Origin: Micromonospora sp. NBC_00389
GTDB taxonomy: Bacteria; Actinomycetota; Actinomycetes; Mycobacteriales; Micromonosporaceae
Direction: 5' to 3'
Assembly (NCBI RefSeq): GCF_036059255.1
Contig: NZ_CP107947.1
Span: 7,688,001-7,752,000 of the forward strand
DNA: 64,000 nt
Made by a program: the position numbers and the translations under genes. The notes beneath the pieces are model-generated. The model saw nothing but the letters and a program-made list of their open reading frames with translations, made no database searches and had not been told where the DNA came from. Below, one piece after another: positions 55,015 through 63,244 of this stretch. Position 1 is the stretch's first letter, and the number at the start of each line of letters is the position of its first letter.

Positions 55015-56030
55015 GACGAATCGATGTACGGCTCGTGGCGGGTCTGAGCGTGGTCGCCCTCGTCGCGGTCGGAGCCACGGGTTGCGGGGGCCAGCAGGGC
55101 GGTGCCGCCAAGGACGACGCGGCCAGCGAGGTCACCTGTGAGGTGACCCGGGAGACCCGCGTCGGCATCGCCACCGGCAATGCGACCGGCGTCTACTACG
55201 TGGTCGGCAACGCCCTCGCCGGGCAACTGTCCGGAGCGACCGGTGGCAAGCTCACCGGCACGGCCGCGGAGACCGGCGCCTCGGTGCAGAACGTCGAGCA
55301 GTTGGTCAGCGGCCAGTACGACGTGGCGTTCTCCCTCTTCGACACGGCGGTCAACGCGGTTCAGGGCAAGGGCAGCTTCACCGCGCCGCAGCCGGTCGAG
55401 GCGCTCGCACGCATCTACGACAACTACACCCAGGTCGTGGTCCGCAATGACGCCGGGATCAACTCGGTGGCCGACATGCGGGGCAAACGGATCTCCACCG
55501 GTTCGCCGAAGTCGGGCACCGAGGTGATCGCCAACCGGCTGCTGGAGGCCGCCGGCCTCGACCCGGCCAAGGACATTCGGGCGCAGCGGCTCGACCTGAC
55601 CAAGACAGTCGAGGGGATCAAGGACGGCAGCATCGACGGCTTCTTCTGGTCCGGCGGCCTGCCCACCGGAGGCCTGACCGACCTGTTCACCACCGCCGGC
55701 GACCGGGTGAAGTTCATCGACATCGCGCCCCTGCTGCCAAAGATGACCGAGTTGAGCCCCGCCTACCAGGCCGGGACGATCGGCCGGGACGCGTACCGGA
55801 CGGCGGCGGACACCCCGACGATCGTCGTGCCGAACGTGCTGCTGGTCCGCAAGGACCTGGACGCCAACGTCGCCTGTGCGATCACCCGGACGGTCTTCGA
55901 CAAGCGGGACACCCTGGCCCAGGCGAACCCTGCGGCCAAGGGCATCTCCCTGGAGACCGCCCGGAAGACCGAGCCGGTTCCGCTGCACCGTGGTGCCGCG
56001 AAGGCGCTGGAGGATCTCGGCGCCAACTGA
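55011..56030 (+). CDS. TAXI-family TRAP solute-binding lipoprotein
   Basis: 339 residues from the GTG at 55011, which overlaps the permease stop (GTGA) and has GGGAGGAG 7 bases upstream. Signal peptide with VGATGC lipobox. TAXI features: VGIATGNATGVYYVVGNALAGQL, TGASVQNVEQLVSGQYDVAFSLFDTA, MRGKRISTGSPKSGTEVIANRLLEAAGL, DGFFWSGGLPTGGLTDLF. It captures the substrate and hands it to the fused permease; substrates of this group include glutamate and other carboxylates, none assignable here. Confidence 0.94.
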   Translation: MRRIDVRLVAGLSVVALVAVGATGCGGQQGGAAKDDAASEVTCEVTRETRVGIATGNATGVYYVVGNALAGQLSGATGGKLTGTAAETGASVQNVEQLVSGQYDVAFSLFDTAVNAVQGKGSFTAPQPVEALARIYDNYTQVVVRNDAGINSVADMRGKRISTGSPKSGTEVIANRLLEAAGLDPAKDIRAQRLDLTKTVEGIKDGSIDGFFWSGGLPTGGLTDLFTTAGDRVKFIDIAPLLPKMTELSPAYQAGTIGRDAYRTAADTPTIVVPNVLLVRKDLDANVACAITRTVFDKRDTLAQANPAAKGISLETARKTEPVPLHRGAAKALEDLGAN

Positions 56031-56071
56031 CCCGGCCAGCGGGCCGGGTCGTCGCCGGGCCGGGCGGCCGG

Positions 56072-56608
56072 CTACCCGTCGACCGGTGCGGTGGCGGCCC
56101 GGGCCGCGGTGACCAGGCGGTCGGTCTCGGCGAGCAGGTCCTCCTCGTCCGGCGGGGTGCCGGGGTCGAGGCGGACCGTCCAGGTCAGACCGTCCACCCC
56201 GGCCGCGCGCCGGGCCGCGACCCGGGCCCCGCCACCGGGCACCGGGTGGTGTTCGGTGTACGCGACCGAGCGGGTCACCCGGGCCCGCACCTGGTGCGGC
56301 AGCTCGCCCGGGTCGAGCAGCAGGTACGACTCGGCCGGGCAGTCGGTGACCACCGTGTAACCGTCGCGTTCGACGAGGGTCTCGGCGGGCGTGACGGTCA
56401 GCTCGCGGCCGGACCAGACGGCCTTGAGGATGTCGTGCCAGCCGAGCCGGTGCCCCCGACCGGGCAGCCACAGACCGAGGTTGGTGGCCACCACCACCCC
56501 GTCGCCCTCGCCGTTGCCCGCCGCCGCCCAGGCCAGCACCCGTTCGTCGGCGGCGAGCGGCGGCCGGTCGGCCGGCGGGAGCTTCGGCTTGCGGCTGAAC
56601 AGTCCCAT
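56072..56608 (-). CDS. Conserved hypothetical protein downstream of dnaG
   Basis: 178 residues, soluble. Starts MGLFSRKPKLPPADRPPLAADERVLAWA; central VVATNLGLWLPGRGHRLGWHDILKAVW looks like a PH-like or GRAM-like beta domain; acidic C-terminus. Begins on the base immediately after the dnaG stop codon, so it is co-transcribed. The position after dnaG is, from memory, conserved in related actinomycetes. No function known. Confidence 0.8.
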   Translation of the reverse strand: MGLFSRKPKLPPADRPPLAADERVLAWAAAGNGEGDGVVVATNLGLWLPGRGHRLGWHDILKAVWSGRELTVTPAETLVERDGYTVVTDCPAESYLLLDPGELPHQVRARVTRSVAYTEHHPVPGGGARVAARRAAGVDGLTWTVRLDPGTPPDEEDLLAETDRLVTAARAATAPVDG

Positions 56609-58489
56609 CTAGAGCCCTCCTGCGGCCTGCTCGCGCAGCGCCCTGGCGTGCTGCTCTAGTGACAGCAGCTCGCCGAAGGCGGCGAAGTACTCGTCCTTGT
56701 TGTTGACCGGGTTGATCCGCTGGATCCGCGACTTGAGGTCCCGGATCCGGGCCGTCACCGACCCGAACTGCACCCGGGCCATCGTGATCGACACGTAGCG
56801 CGGGTCCGGTTCACCGTCGATCCGTAGCGGCTCCACCGCCAGCTCGCCGACCAGCGCCGCTGACGCCAGGTCGTCGCAGGCGTCGCGGACCAACTCGATC
56901 CAGACGGCGCCCCCGGTCGCCGACACGGCCCCGCCGGCCGCCGCGATGGCCGCGCGTACCGCGACGTGCACCGGGTGCCGGTACTCCGTGGCCTCGACGG
57001 CGTCGAACATCGGCCCGGCCAGCACGGGCTGCTGCAGGGCGAGCTTCAACGCTTCCCGCTCGACCATCGACTGCGGGCTGTCCAGCGCCGGCTCGGGGCG
57101 GGTCGGCGCGGGCCGGCCGGCGGGGGCGGCGTCCCGGGCACCGGGCGGCGGGGCGTTGGCGGCGGCGAGCACCGCCCGCTGCACCGGCTCGATCTCCATC
57201 CCGAGGTCCATGGCGAGCTTGCGGACGTACTCCGGGCGCTTCTCCCGGTCCTTGAGTTGCGCGACCAGCGGCGCGGCCCGGCGCATCGCCTCGACCCGGC
57301 CGTCGACGGTGTCCAGGTCGTACCGGCTGATCACGTGCCGCAGCGCGAAGTCGACCAATGGCTCGCGCCGGGCCACCAGGTCGCGCACCGCCAGGTCACC
57401 CTTGGCCAGCCGCAGCTCGCACGGGTCCATGTTGTCGGGGCTGACGGCGATGAACGTCCGGCCCACGAAGCGCTGGTCGTCGGAGAAGGCGCGCAGCGCC
57501 GCCTTCTGCCCGGCGGCGTCCCCGTCGAAGGTGAAGATGATCTCCCCGGCCACCGAGTCGGTGTCCAACAACAACCGGCGCAGCACCCCGATGTGGTCGG
57601 CGCCGAACGCCGTGCCGCAGGTCGCCACCGCCGTGGTCACCCCGGCCAGGTGGCAGGCCATCACGTCGGTGTAGCCCTCGACGATCACCGCCCGGCCCTG
57701 CTTGGCGATCTCCCGCTTGGCCTGGTCGATGCCGTAGAGCACGTGCGACTTCTTGTAGATCGGCGTCTCGGGGGTGTTCAGGTACTTCGGGCCGTCATCG
57801 TCCTCGAAGAGCTTGCGGGCGCCGAAACCGATCACGTCGCCGGCGAGGTCGCGGATCGGCCAGAGCAGCCGCCGGCGGAACCGGTCGATCAGCGTGCCAG
57901 AGCGGGACTCCCGAGACAGCCCGGCGGTGACCAGCTCCTGATGGGTGAAACCCTGCTGGCGCAGGTGCTTGGTGAGCAGGTCCCAGCCCTCCGGCGCGAA
58001 GCCGCAGCCGTAGCGCTCGGCGGCGGCCCGGTCGAAGCCACGTTGGGCCAGGAACTCCCGTGCCCGGCGGGCACCGGCGGTGCTGAGCTGAGCCTGGTAG
58101 AACTCGACGGCGGCGGCGTGCGCGGCAACCAGGCGCTGGCGCTGGCCCTGCTGGGGTCGGGGGCGCGGGGCGCCCTTGTCGTCCTCCAGGTAGCGCAGCT
58201 GGATGCCGGCGCGGCCGGCCAGCCGCTCGACGGACTCGATGAAGCTGAGGTGCTCGGCGTCCATCAGGAACTTGATCGCGTCGCCACCGGCCCCGCAGCC
58301 GAAGCAGTACCAGACGTTGCGGGCCGGGGAGACGTTGAAGGACGGGCTCTTCTCGTCGTGGAACGGGCACAGGCCCTTGAGGTTGCCGCCGCCGGCGGAC
58401 TTCAGGGTGACCGTCTCGGAGATCACGTCCCCGATCGAGGTGCGTTCCCGGACCAGTGCGATGTCCTCGTCCCGGATTCGCCCAGCCAT
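56609..58489 (-). CDS. dnaG: DNA primase DnaG
   Basis: 626 residues from the ATG at 58489. CHC2 zinc ribbon at 41-65 (CPFHDEKSPSF ... YCFGCGAGGD), catalytic Toprim core with VIVEGYTDVMACHLAG and FTFDGDAAGQKA, and a C-terminal DnaB-binding helicase-interaction domain (SMVEREALKLALQQP). Makes RNA primers for replication. Length and domains are normal for actinobacteria. Divergent from ltrA-like; followed without gap by a conserved hypothetical gene. Confidence 0.97.
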   Translation of the reverse strand: MAGRIRDEDIALVRERTSIGDVISETVTLKSAGGGNLKGLCPFHDEKSPSFNVSPARNVWYCFGCGAGGDAIKFLMDAEHLSFIESVERLAGRAGIQLRYLEDDKGAPRPRPQQGQRQRLVAAHAAAVEFYQAQLSTAGARRAREFLAQRGFDRAAAERYGCGFAPEGWDLLTKHLRQQGFTHQELVTAGLSRESRSGTLIDRFRRRLLWPIRDLAGDVIGFGARKLFEDDDGPKYLNTPETPIYKKSHVLYGIDQAKREIAKQGRAVIVEGYTDVMACHLAGVTTAVATCGTAFGADHIGVLRRLLLDTDSVAGEIIFTFDGDAAGQKAALRAFSDDQRFVGRTFIAVSPDNMDPCELRLAKGDLAVRDLVARREPLVDFALRHVISRYDLDTVDGRVEAMRRAAPLVAQLKDREKRPEYVRKLAMDLGMEIEPVQRAVLAAANAPPPGARDAAPAGRPAPTRPEPALDSPQSMVEREALKLALQQPVLAGPMFDAVEATEYRHPVHVAVRAAIAAAGGAVSATGGAVWIELVRDACDDLASAALVGELAVEPLRIDGEPDPRYVSITMARVQFGSVTARIRDLKSRIQRINPVNNKDEYFAAFGELLSLEQHARALREQAAGGL

Positions 58490-58625
58490 GCGCCACCCCC
58501 TCGGCGTACATCCTGCCCTGCCGGACCGGCGGCACGCCGGCCGGGGCACGCCGGATGTGGCGGCCACCGCTGCCGGCTCGACGGTTCCCGCCCGGGAGCC
58601 GGACCCGCGCGGGGGCCATGACCAG

Positions 58626-59834
58626 ATGCGGAGGGTACGGACCGTCGGCGCCCGCTTGCCGGGATGGTTGTCCGGTCGGCTGGGCGTACGCGGGCCGGCA
58701 CCGCTGGAGGACGAGGCCGGGCACCGCCACGCCACCTGGCTGGAGCTCTTCCTCGACATCATCTTCGTGTACGCGCTGGCGGCGGTGGTGGCCCGGCTGG
58801 GCACCGACTCGACCCCGTCGGTGGGTGGCATACTTGCCGTGAGCGGGCTCTTCGTGGTGGTCCAGTGGGCCTGGATGGGTCAGGTCTACTACGACACCCG
58901 GTTCGACCCGGACGATCTGCCGCACCGGCTGCTGGTGCTGGTCGCGCTGGTCGGCGCCGGCACGATGACACTCGGCGTGGACGAGGTGCCGGAGAGCGCG
59001 CTGCTGCCGGTCGGGTACCTGATCGTCCGGGGCGTGCTGCTCCTGCTCTACCTGCGGGCCCGGCCGGCCAGCCCGATCGCCCGCACGGTGATCTCGGTCT
59101 ACCTGGTCGGCTTCGGGCTGGGCTGGCTGATCTGGCTGGTCTCGCTGGCCGTGCCGATCGCGCTGCGCCCGGCGCTGTGGGTCGTCGCGATGGCCATCGA
59201 GCTGGCCACGCCCTGGGTCGGCCGACGCCGGCTCGAGCAGTGGCCGGTGGACAACCGGCACCTGCCGGAACGGATCGGCCAGTTCACCATCATCGTGCTG
59301 GGCAGCGCGCTGGCCAACCTGCTCTTCGCGGTGCCGGACCACCCCCGGCCGCACATGATCCTCACCGCCGGGTTGGCCTTCGTGGTGCCGGCCGCCGTCT
59401 GGTGGGTCTACACCACCTTCGTCACCACCAACCTGTCGACGACCCGCCTGCGTGCCGGGCAGGCGTACACCTATCTGCACATCCCGCTCAGCGGTGCGCT
59501 GCTGCTGCTCGGCTGGTCGCTCGGGCAGGCGGTACGGCTGGTCGACAGCGGCGCGAGCCGGCTGCCGCTGGAGCTGCGGCTGCTGTTGGCTGCCTCGGTG
59601 GTGGTCTGGGTGCTGTGTGGGCTGGGCCTGTTCACGCTCGCTACCCGGCCGAGCGCCTCCCGGCTGGCGATCACCGCCTACGCGGTGATTTCGGTCAGCC
59701 TGATCGGCGCGACGGTACGCGAGGCCCGGCTGCTGTTGCTGCTGCTCGCCCCGGCGATCGTCGGGTACGCCGTGCTGCTCAACCGGCGACTCACCGCGGT
59801 CCGTGAGGAATGGGACCGGCAGACCGAGGGCTGA
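58626..59834 (+). CDS. Low-temperature-requirement A (LtrA) family membrane protein
   Basis: 402 residues from the ATG at 58626. LtrA opening HATWLELFLDIIFVYALAAVVARL, then about ten further helices, ending in a short basic tail. Family role is poorly defined (named from a Listeria cold-sensitive mutant). Divergent from dnaG with a 136-base gap, convergent with the siderophore-interacting protein gene (7 bases between stops). Confidence 0.9.
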   Translation: MRRVRTVGARLPGWLSGRLGVRGPAPLEDEAGHRHATWLELFLDIIFVYALAAVVARLGTDSTPSVGGILAVSGLFVVVQWAWMGQVYYDTRFDPDDLPHRLLVLVALVGAGTMTLGVDEVPESALLPVGYLIVRGVLLLLYLRARPASPIARTVISVYLVGFGLGWLIWLVSLAVPIALRPALWVVAMAIELATPWVGRRRLEQWPVDNRHLPERIGQFTIIVLGSALANLLFAVPDHPRPHMILTAGLAFVVPAAVWWVYTTFVTTNLSTTRLRAGQAYTYLHIPLSGALLLLGWSLGQAVRLVDSGASRLPLELRLLLAASVVVWVLCGLGLFTLATRPSASRLAITAYAVISVSLIGATVREARLLLLLLAPAIVGYAVLLNRRLTAVREEWDRQTEG

Positions 59835-59841
59835 ACCGCGC

Positions 59842-60672
59842 TCAGGCAGCGGTGGGCTCCTCGGCCGCCACCTCCCGGTTCCAGTCGGCCTTGGCCGAGC
59901 GCCAGCCCTCGTCGTCCATGCCGCGCCGCCAGTAGCCGGAGATGGAGAGCCGATCGGCGGGTACGCCCCGCTCGGCGCGCAGCAGCCGGCGCAGTTCCCG
60001 GACGAAGGTCGCCTCGCCGTGGACGAAGGCGTGCACCTGGCCCGGCGGGAACTCCAGATCCCGCACCGCCGCCACCAGCGCGGCACCCACCGGGCGCTCG
60101 CCGCGGTGCAGCCAGGTGAGCTGGACCGCGCCCGGGCTGAGCAGCTTCTGCTCCTCCGCCGGGTCGGCGATCTCCACGAAGACATGGGCCGGGGCGCCCA
60201 GCGGCAGCCGTTCCAGGGCGGCGCCGATCGCCGGCAGGGCGCTCTCGTCGCCGACCAGCAGGTGCCAGTCCGCGTCCGGGCTCGGGGCGTACGCCCCGCC
60301 GGGTCCGACGAAGTGCACCGGGTCGCCCGGGCGCAGCGCGGCGGCCCACGGGCCGGCCAGCCCCTCGTCGCCGTGGTGCACCACGTCGACGGTCAGCTCC
60401 TCGGCCAGCGGGTCCCACTGCCGCACGGTGTACGCGCGCAGCCGGGGCCACTGCTCGCGGGGCAGGTCACGGCGGATCTCGGCGAGGTCCAGCGGCTGCG
60501 GGTACGCGACGCCGGGCTGCGGGAAGACCAGCTTGATGTAGTGGTCGCTGAACTCGCCCACCGGCAGGCCGGCCAGCTCGTCCCCGCCGAGGACGAGCCG
60601 GATCAGATGCGGGGTGGGTCGCTCGGTGCGCAGCACTCGGACCGAGGTGACGTTCCTGGGGCGTTCCGTCAT
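59842..60672 (-). CDS. Siderophore-interacting protein (ferric-siderophore reductase)
   Basis: 276 residues. FAD-binding part with LRAYTVRQWDP (the R-x-Y-S/T motif) and VDVVHHGDEGLAGPWAAAL; NAD(P)H-binding-type part HLLVGDESALPAIGAALERL and VHAFVHGEATFVRELRRLLR, ending SISGYWRRGMDDEGWR. Family members reduce Fe(III)-siderophores in the cytoplasm to release iron. An iron box lies 5 bases upstream of the start codon, so expression is expected to rise when iron is scarce (IdeR/DmdR control). Confidence 0.95.
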   Translation of the reverse strand: MTERPRNVTSVRVLRTERPTPHLIRLVLGGDELAGLPVGEFSDHYIKLVFPQPGVAYPQPLDLAEIRRDLPREQWPRLRAYTVRQWDPLAEELTVDVVHHGDEGLAGPWAAALRPGDPVHFVGPGGAYAPSPDADWHLLVGDESALPAIGAALERLPLGAPAHVFVEIADPAEEQKLLSPGAVQLTWLHRGERPVGAALVAAVRDLEFPPGQVHAFVHGEATFVRELRRLLRAERGVPADRLSISGYWRRGMDDEGWRSAKADWNREVAAEEPTAA

Positions 60673-60676
60673 ACCA

Positions 60677-60692
60677 CTTAGGCTAGCCTAAG
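60677..60692. promoter_or_regulatory. Iron box (IdeR/DmdR-type operator)
   Basis: CTTAGGCTAGCCTAAG, an exact 16-bp palindrome that matches the TTAGG..CCTAA core of actinobacterial iron boxes. It overlaps the dgt stop codon (60688-60690) and ends 5 bases before the siderophore-protein start codon, so the transcript of the latter must be leaderless-like or start within dgt. Confidence 0.88.
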
Positions 60693-61956
60693 CTGCGCCG
60701 CCCCCGGACGGCGGTGCTCCATCTCCCACCAGGCGGGTGTGCCAGGTCACCGCCGCCGGGTCGGTGAGTGAGGCGACCTGATCGATCACCACCCGCAGCC
60801 GGGCAGCGTCGTTCGGGGCGGCCCGCCACAGCGGGGCGAAGATCGGGTCGAGCCCGTCCGGCGCCCGCCGGACCAGCGCGCCCACCAGCTCGGCCAGCAT
60901 CGCCCGCTGCCGTTCGTAGCGGCCCCGGAAGCCGGAGCGACGCATCACGTAGCGCAGCGCGATGCCCTTGAGCAGGGCGCACTGGGCCCGGACCAGCCGC
61001 GGCACCACCAGGTCGGCGGCGTAGCGGCGATGCGGGCCGGCGCCGAACCGCTCCTCCGTGGCGGCCACCGCCGCGGAGACGAACCGGCCGGTCAACCCGC
61101 TGGTGGTGGCCTTCAGCGCGGCCTGGGCGCGGTGGCTGCCGTCGTACCCGACGAGGGGGGCCAGCAGGGGGTCGGCCAGCAACTCGACCAGCACCTCGGC
61201 CAGGTCACCCGGGGACTCCCCGGAGTAGGTGGCGGCCACGTCGGTGCAGAGCGCCGCCCGCTCGTCGGCATCGTCGAGCAGCGGGCGCAGCGTGACGTAC
61301 CCGCCGTGGATGCCGTCCTCCACGTCGTGCACGGAGTACGCGACGTCGTCTGCCCAGTCCATCACCTGCGCCTCCAGGCAGCGCCGGTCGCCGGGCGCGC
61401 CGGCCCGGATCCAGCCGAAGACGGCCGCGTCGTCGGCGTACACCCCGAACTTGCGCTGCCCGGGGCGGCGCAGCCAGGGGTACTTGCCGATCGCGTCGAG
61501 CGAGGCACGGGTCAGGTTCAGCCCGGCGGACGAGCCGTCCGGGAGGAGCACCTTCGCCTCCAGCCGGGTCAGCACCCGCAGCGTCTGGGCGTTGCCCTCG
61601 AAGCCGCCGCAGGCCGTGGCGAGCAGGTCCAGCGCCTCCTCGCCGTTGTGCCCGAACGGCGGGTGCCCGAGGTCGTGCGCGAGCCCGGCGACGTCCACCA
61701 CGTCCGGGTCGCAGCCCAGCCGGGCACCCATCTCGCGGGCGATCTGGGCGACCTCCAGCGAGTGGGTCAGCCGGGTGCGCAGGAAGTCGTCGGTGCCGGC
61801 GGTGTGCACCTGGGTCTTGGTGGCCAGCCGGCGGAACGCCGCTGAGTGCAGCACCCGGGCACGGTCCCGCTCGTACGGCGACCGGCGGTGGCCGGTGTCC
61901 TTGGGCGGCTCCTCGACCAGCCGGGCGTCCGCCGCGACGGACGGCGGTGCGGTCAA
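60688..61956 (-). CDS. dgt: Deoxyguanosinetriphosphate triphosphohydrolase
   Basis: 422 residues. HD-domain signature: TRLTHSLEVAQIAREMG, GLAHDLGHPPFGHNGEEAL and VMDWADDVAYSVHDVEDG supply the His and Asp metal ligands; the opening RRSPYERDRARVLHSAAFRRLATKTQV is typical of dNTPase-type dgt. Converts dGTP (or other dNTPs) to deoxynucleoside plus triphosphate. Normal length. Its 3' end carries the promoter/operator of the next gene. Confidence 0.95.
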   Translation of the reverse strand: MTAPPSVAADARLVEEPPKDTGHRRSPYERDRARVLHSAAFRRLATKTQVHTAGTDDFLRTRLTHSLEVAQIAREMGARLGCDPDVVDVAGLAHDLGHPPFGHNGEEALDLLATACGGFEGNAQTLRVLTRLEAKVLLPDGSSAGLNLTRASLDAIGKYPWLRRPGQRKFGVYADDAAVFGWIRAGAPGDRRCLEAQVMDWADDVAYSVHDVEDGIHGGYVTLRPLLDDADERAALCTDVAATYSGESPGDLAEVLVELLADPLLAPLVGYDGSHRAQAALKATTSGLTGRFVSAAVAATEERFGAGPHRRYAADLVVPRLVRAQCALLKGIALRYVMRRSGFRGRYERQRAMLAELVGALVRRAPDGLDPIFAPLWRAAPNDAARLRVVIDQVASLTDPAAVTWHTRLVGDGAPPSGGGAA

Positions 61957-61963
61957 CCGGTCA

Positions 61964-62109
61964 CCGGCTCACTCCTCGCGCTCGCGAAGCCACATCTTGC
62001 TCGCGACTGCGGGGCTCGCAAACCCGGCTCACTCCTCGCGCTCGCGACGCCACATCTTGCTCGCGACTGCGGGGCTCGCAAACCCGGCTCACTCCTCGCG
62101 CTCGCGAAG
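61964..62109. repeat. 60-bp tandem repeat, about 2.4 units
   Basis: Unit starts CGGCTCACTCCTCGCGCTCG and recurs exactly every 60 bases (61966, 62026, 62086), with one base differing between copies (GAAGC / GACGC). The third, partial unit is the 3' end of the VOC gene, so the array consists of copies of that gene's last codons and stop plus ~40 downstream bases. It fills the gap between dgt and the VOC gene. Confidence 0.92.
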
Positions 62110-62442
62110 CACGCAGAACTCGTTGCCCTCCGGGTCGGCCAACACCGTCCAGTCCACCTGGCCCTGGCCGATGTCGACGTGCCGGGCGCCCATGTCGACG
62201 AGCCGTTCGACCTCGGCCTCCTGGTCGGCCGGGCGAAGGTCGAGGTGCAGCCGGTTCTTGCGTTCCTTGCCGTCGGCCACCGGCAGGAAGACCAGGCCGG
62301 GGAGCTTGTCGACGGACTGGCGGATCTCCACCTCGTCCGGCTTCTCAGTGATGATCTGGTAGCCGAGGGCTTCGGCCCACCAGCGGGCCAGTCGGGCCGG
62401 ATCGCGGGCGTCGACGGTGAGGCTCTCCCAGACGCTGGTCAT
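62089..62442 (-). CDS. VOC-family (glyoxalase-like) protein
   Basis: 117 residues from the ATG at 62442. Vicinal-oxygen-chelate fold: SLTVDARDPARLARWWAEALGYQI, VFLPVADGKERKNRLHLDLRPAD, and GQVDWTVLADPEGNEFCVL with the terminal Glu metal ligand. These small actinobacterial members have unknown substrates. The last residues (LREREE) and stop fall inside the 60-bp tandem repeat. Confidence 0.9.
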   Translation of the reverse strand: MTSVWESLTVDARDPARLARWWAEALGYQIITEKPDEVEIRQSVDKLPGLVFLPVADGKERKNRLHLDLRPADQEAEVERLVDMGARHVDIGQGQVDWTVLADPEGNEFCVLREREE

Positions 62443-62693
62443 GCAGTCACCCTTCCCCCTCGACGGCGTGCGCAATCGGCGGTGTGCGAAGGAGCCAAGA
62501 TTACGCCGGTCGGGGCCGCCCGGCCCGCCCGCGACGCCTCGTCCGCAGGCCCACAACCGCCGATTGGCCGGGAGTTGTCAACCGATTGCCGAGGGTTACG
62601 GGCTCGCGAGCGGAGGTCGCTACCGGTAGCGTTCCCAGCGCGGAACGTGACCAACCGATCGACACGCAGAGCCTGACCGGTAAGGGGACGCTC

Positions 62694-63194
62694 GTGGACG
62701 CAGACACCGTGGTGGGAACGGAGCTACGCGGGTTGCGTCGGCGCCGTCCCGAGGTCGCCGGGGCCGTCCTGGCCGGCACCGACGGGCTGCTCATCTCCAG
62801 TGACCTGCCCAGCACCGACGCCACCCACCTCGCCGCGCTCGCCGCGGCCAGCTTCGGGCTCGGCCACCGGATGGCCGACACGGCCCAGCAGGGCGAGTTC
62901 CGGGAGTCGGTGGTGCGGACCACCGCCGGCTGCGTGGTGACCTACCCGGCCGGGCGCAACGCCCTGCTGACCCTGGTCACCGTCGCGGCCGCGGAGGACC
63001 TGGAGGCGCTGCACGAGGAGGCACGGGCGGTGGCCCATCGGGCCGGCTCAGTGCTGGACATCCGCGGCGGCGGGATCGGCAACACCGCCATGCCCGACGC
63101 GCACGCCCCGCTGGCCGTGCGTACCCCGATGGCCACCCTGCCGGCGCAGTTGCACCGCTCGGCCCGACCCACCTGGCGGCGCCCGCCGATCTGA
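62694..63194 (+). CDS. Roadblock/LC7-domain protein
   Basis: 166 residues from the GTG at 62694 (AGGGGA upstream). Roadblock/LC7 core: EVAGAVLAGTDGLLISSDLPSTDATHLAALAAASFGLG and SVVRTTAGCVVTYPAGRNALLTLVTVAAAEDLE. Such proteins are MglB-like partners or regulators of small Ras-like GTPases, usually in cvn conservons; here no GTPase or histidine kinase gene is adjacent. The C-terminal ~40 residues are Pro/Ala-rich and probably disordered. Confidence 0.88.
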   Translation: MDADTVVGTELRGLRRRRPEVAGAVLAGTDGLLISSDLPSTDATHLAALAAASFGLGHRMADTAQQGEFRESVVRTTAGCVVTYPAGRNALLTLVTVAAAEDLEALHEEARAVAHRAGSVLDIRGGGIGNTAMPDAHAPLAVRTPMATLPAQLHRSARPTWRRPPI

Positions 63195-63244
63195 TCGCTG
63201 GTGCCGGCGGTGGCCCGGGAGCCCGGTCCACCGCCGGCCCTGCG

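Noticed and set aside
61964..62109. Possible CRISPR or att repeats
   Set aside because: No spacers and the unit equals the end of the neighbouring gene; a tandem duplication.
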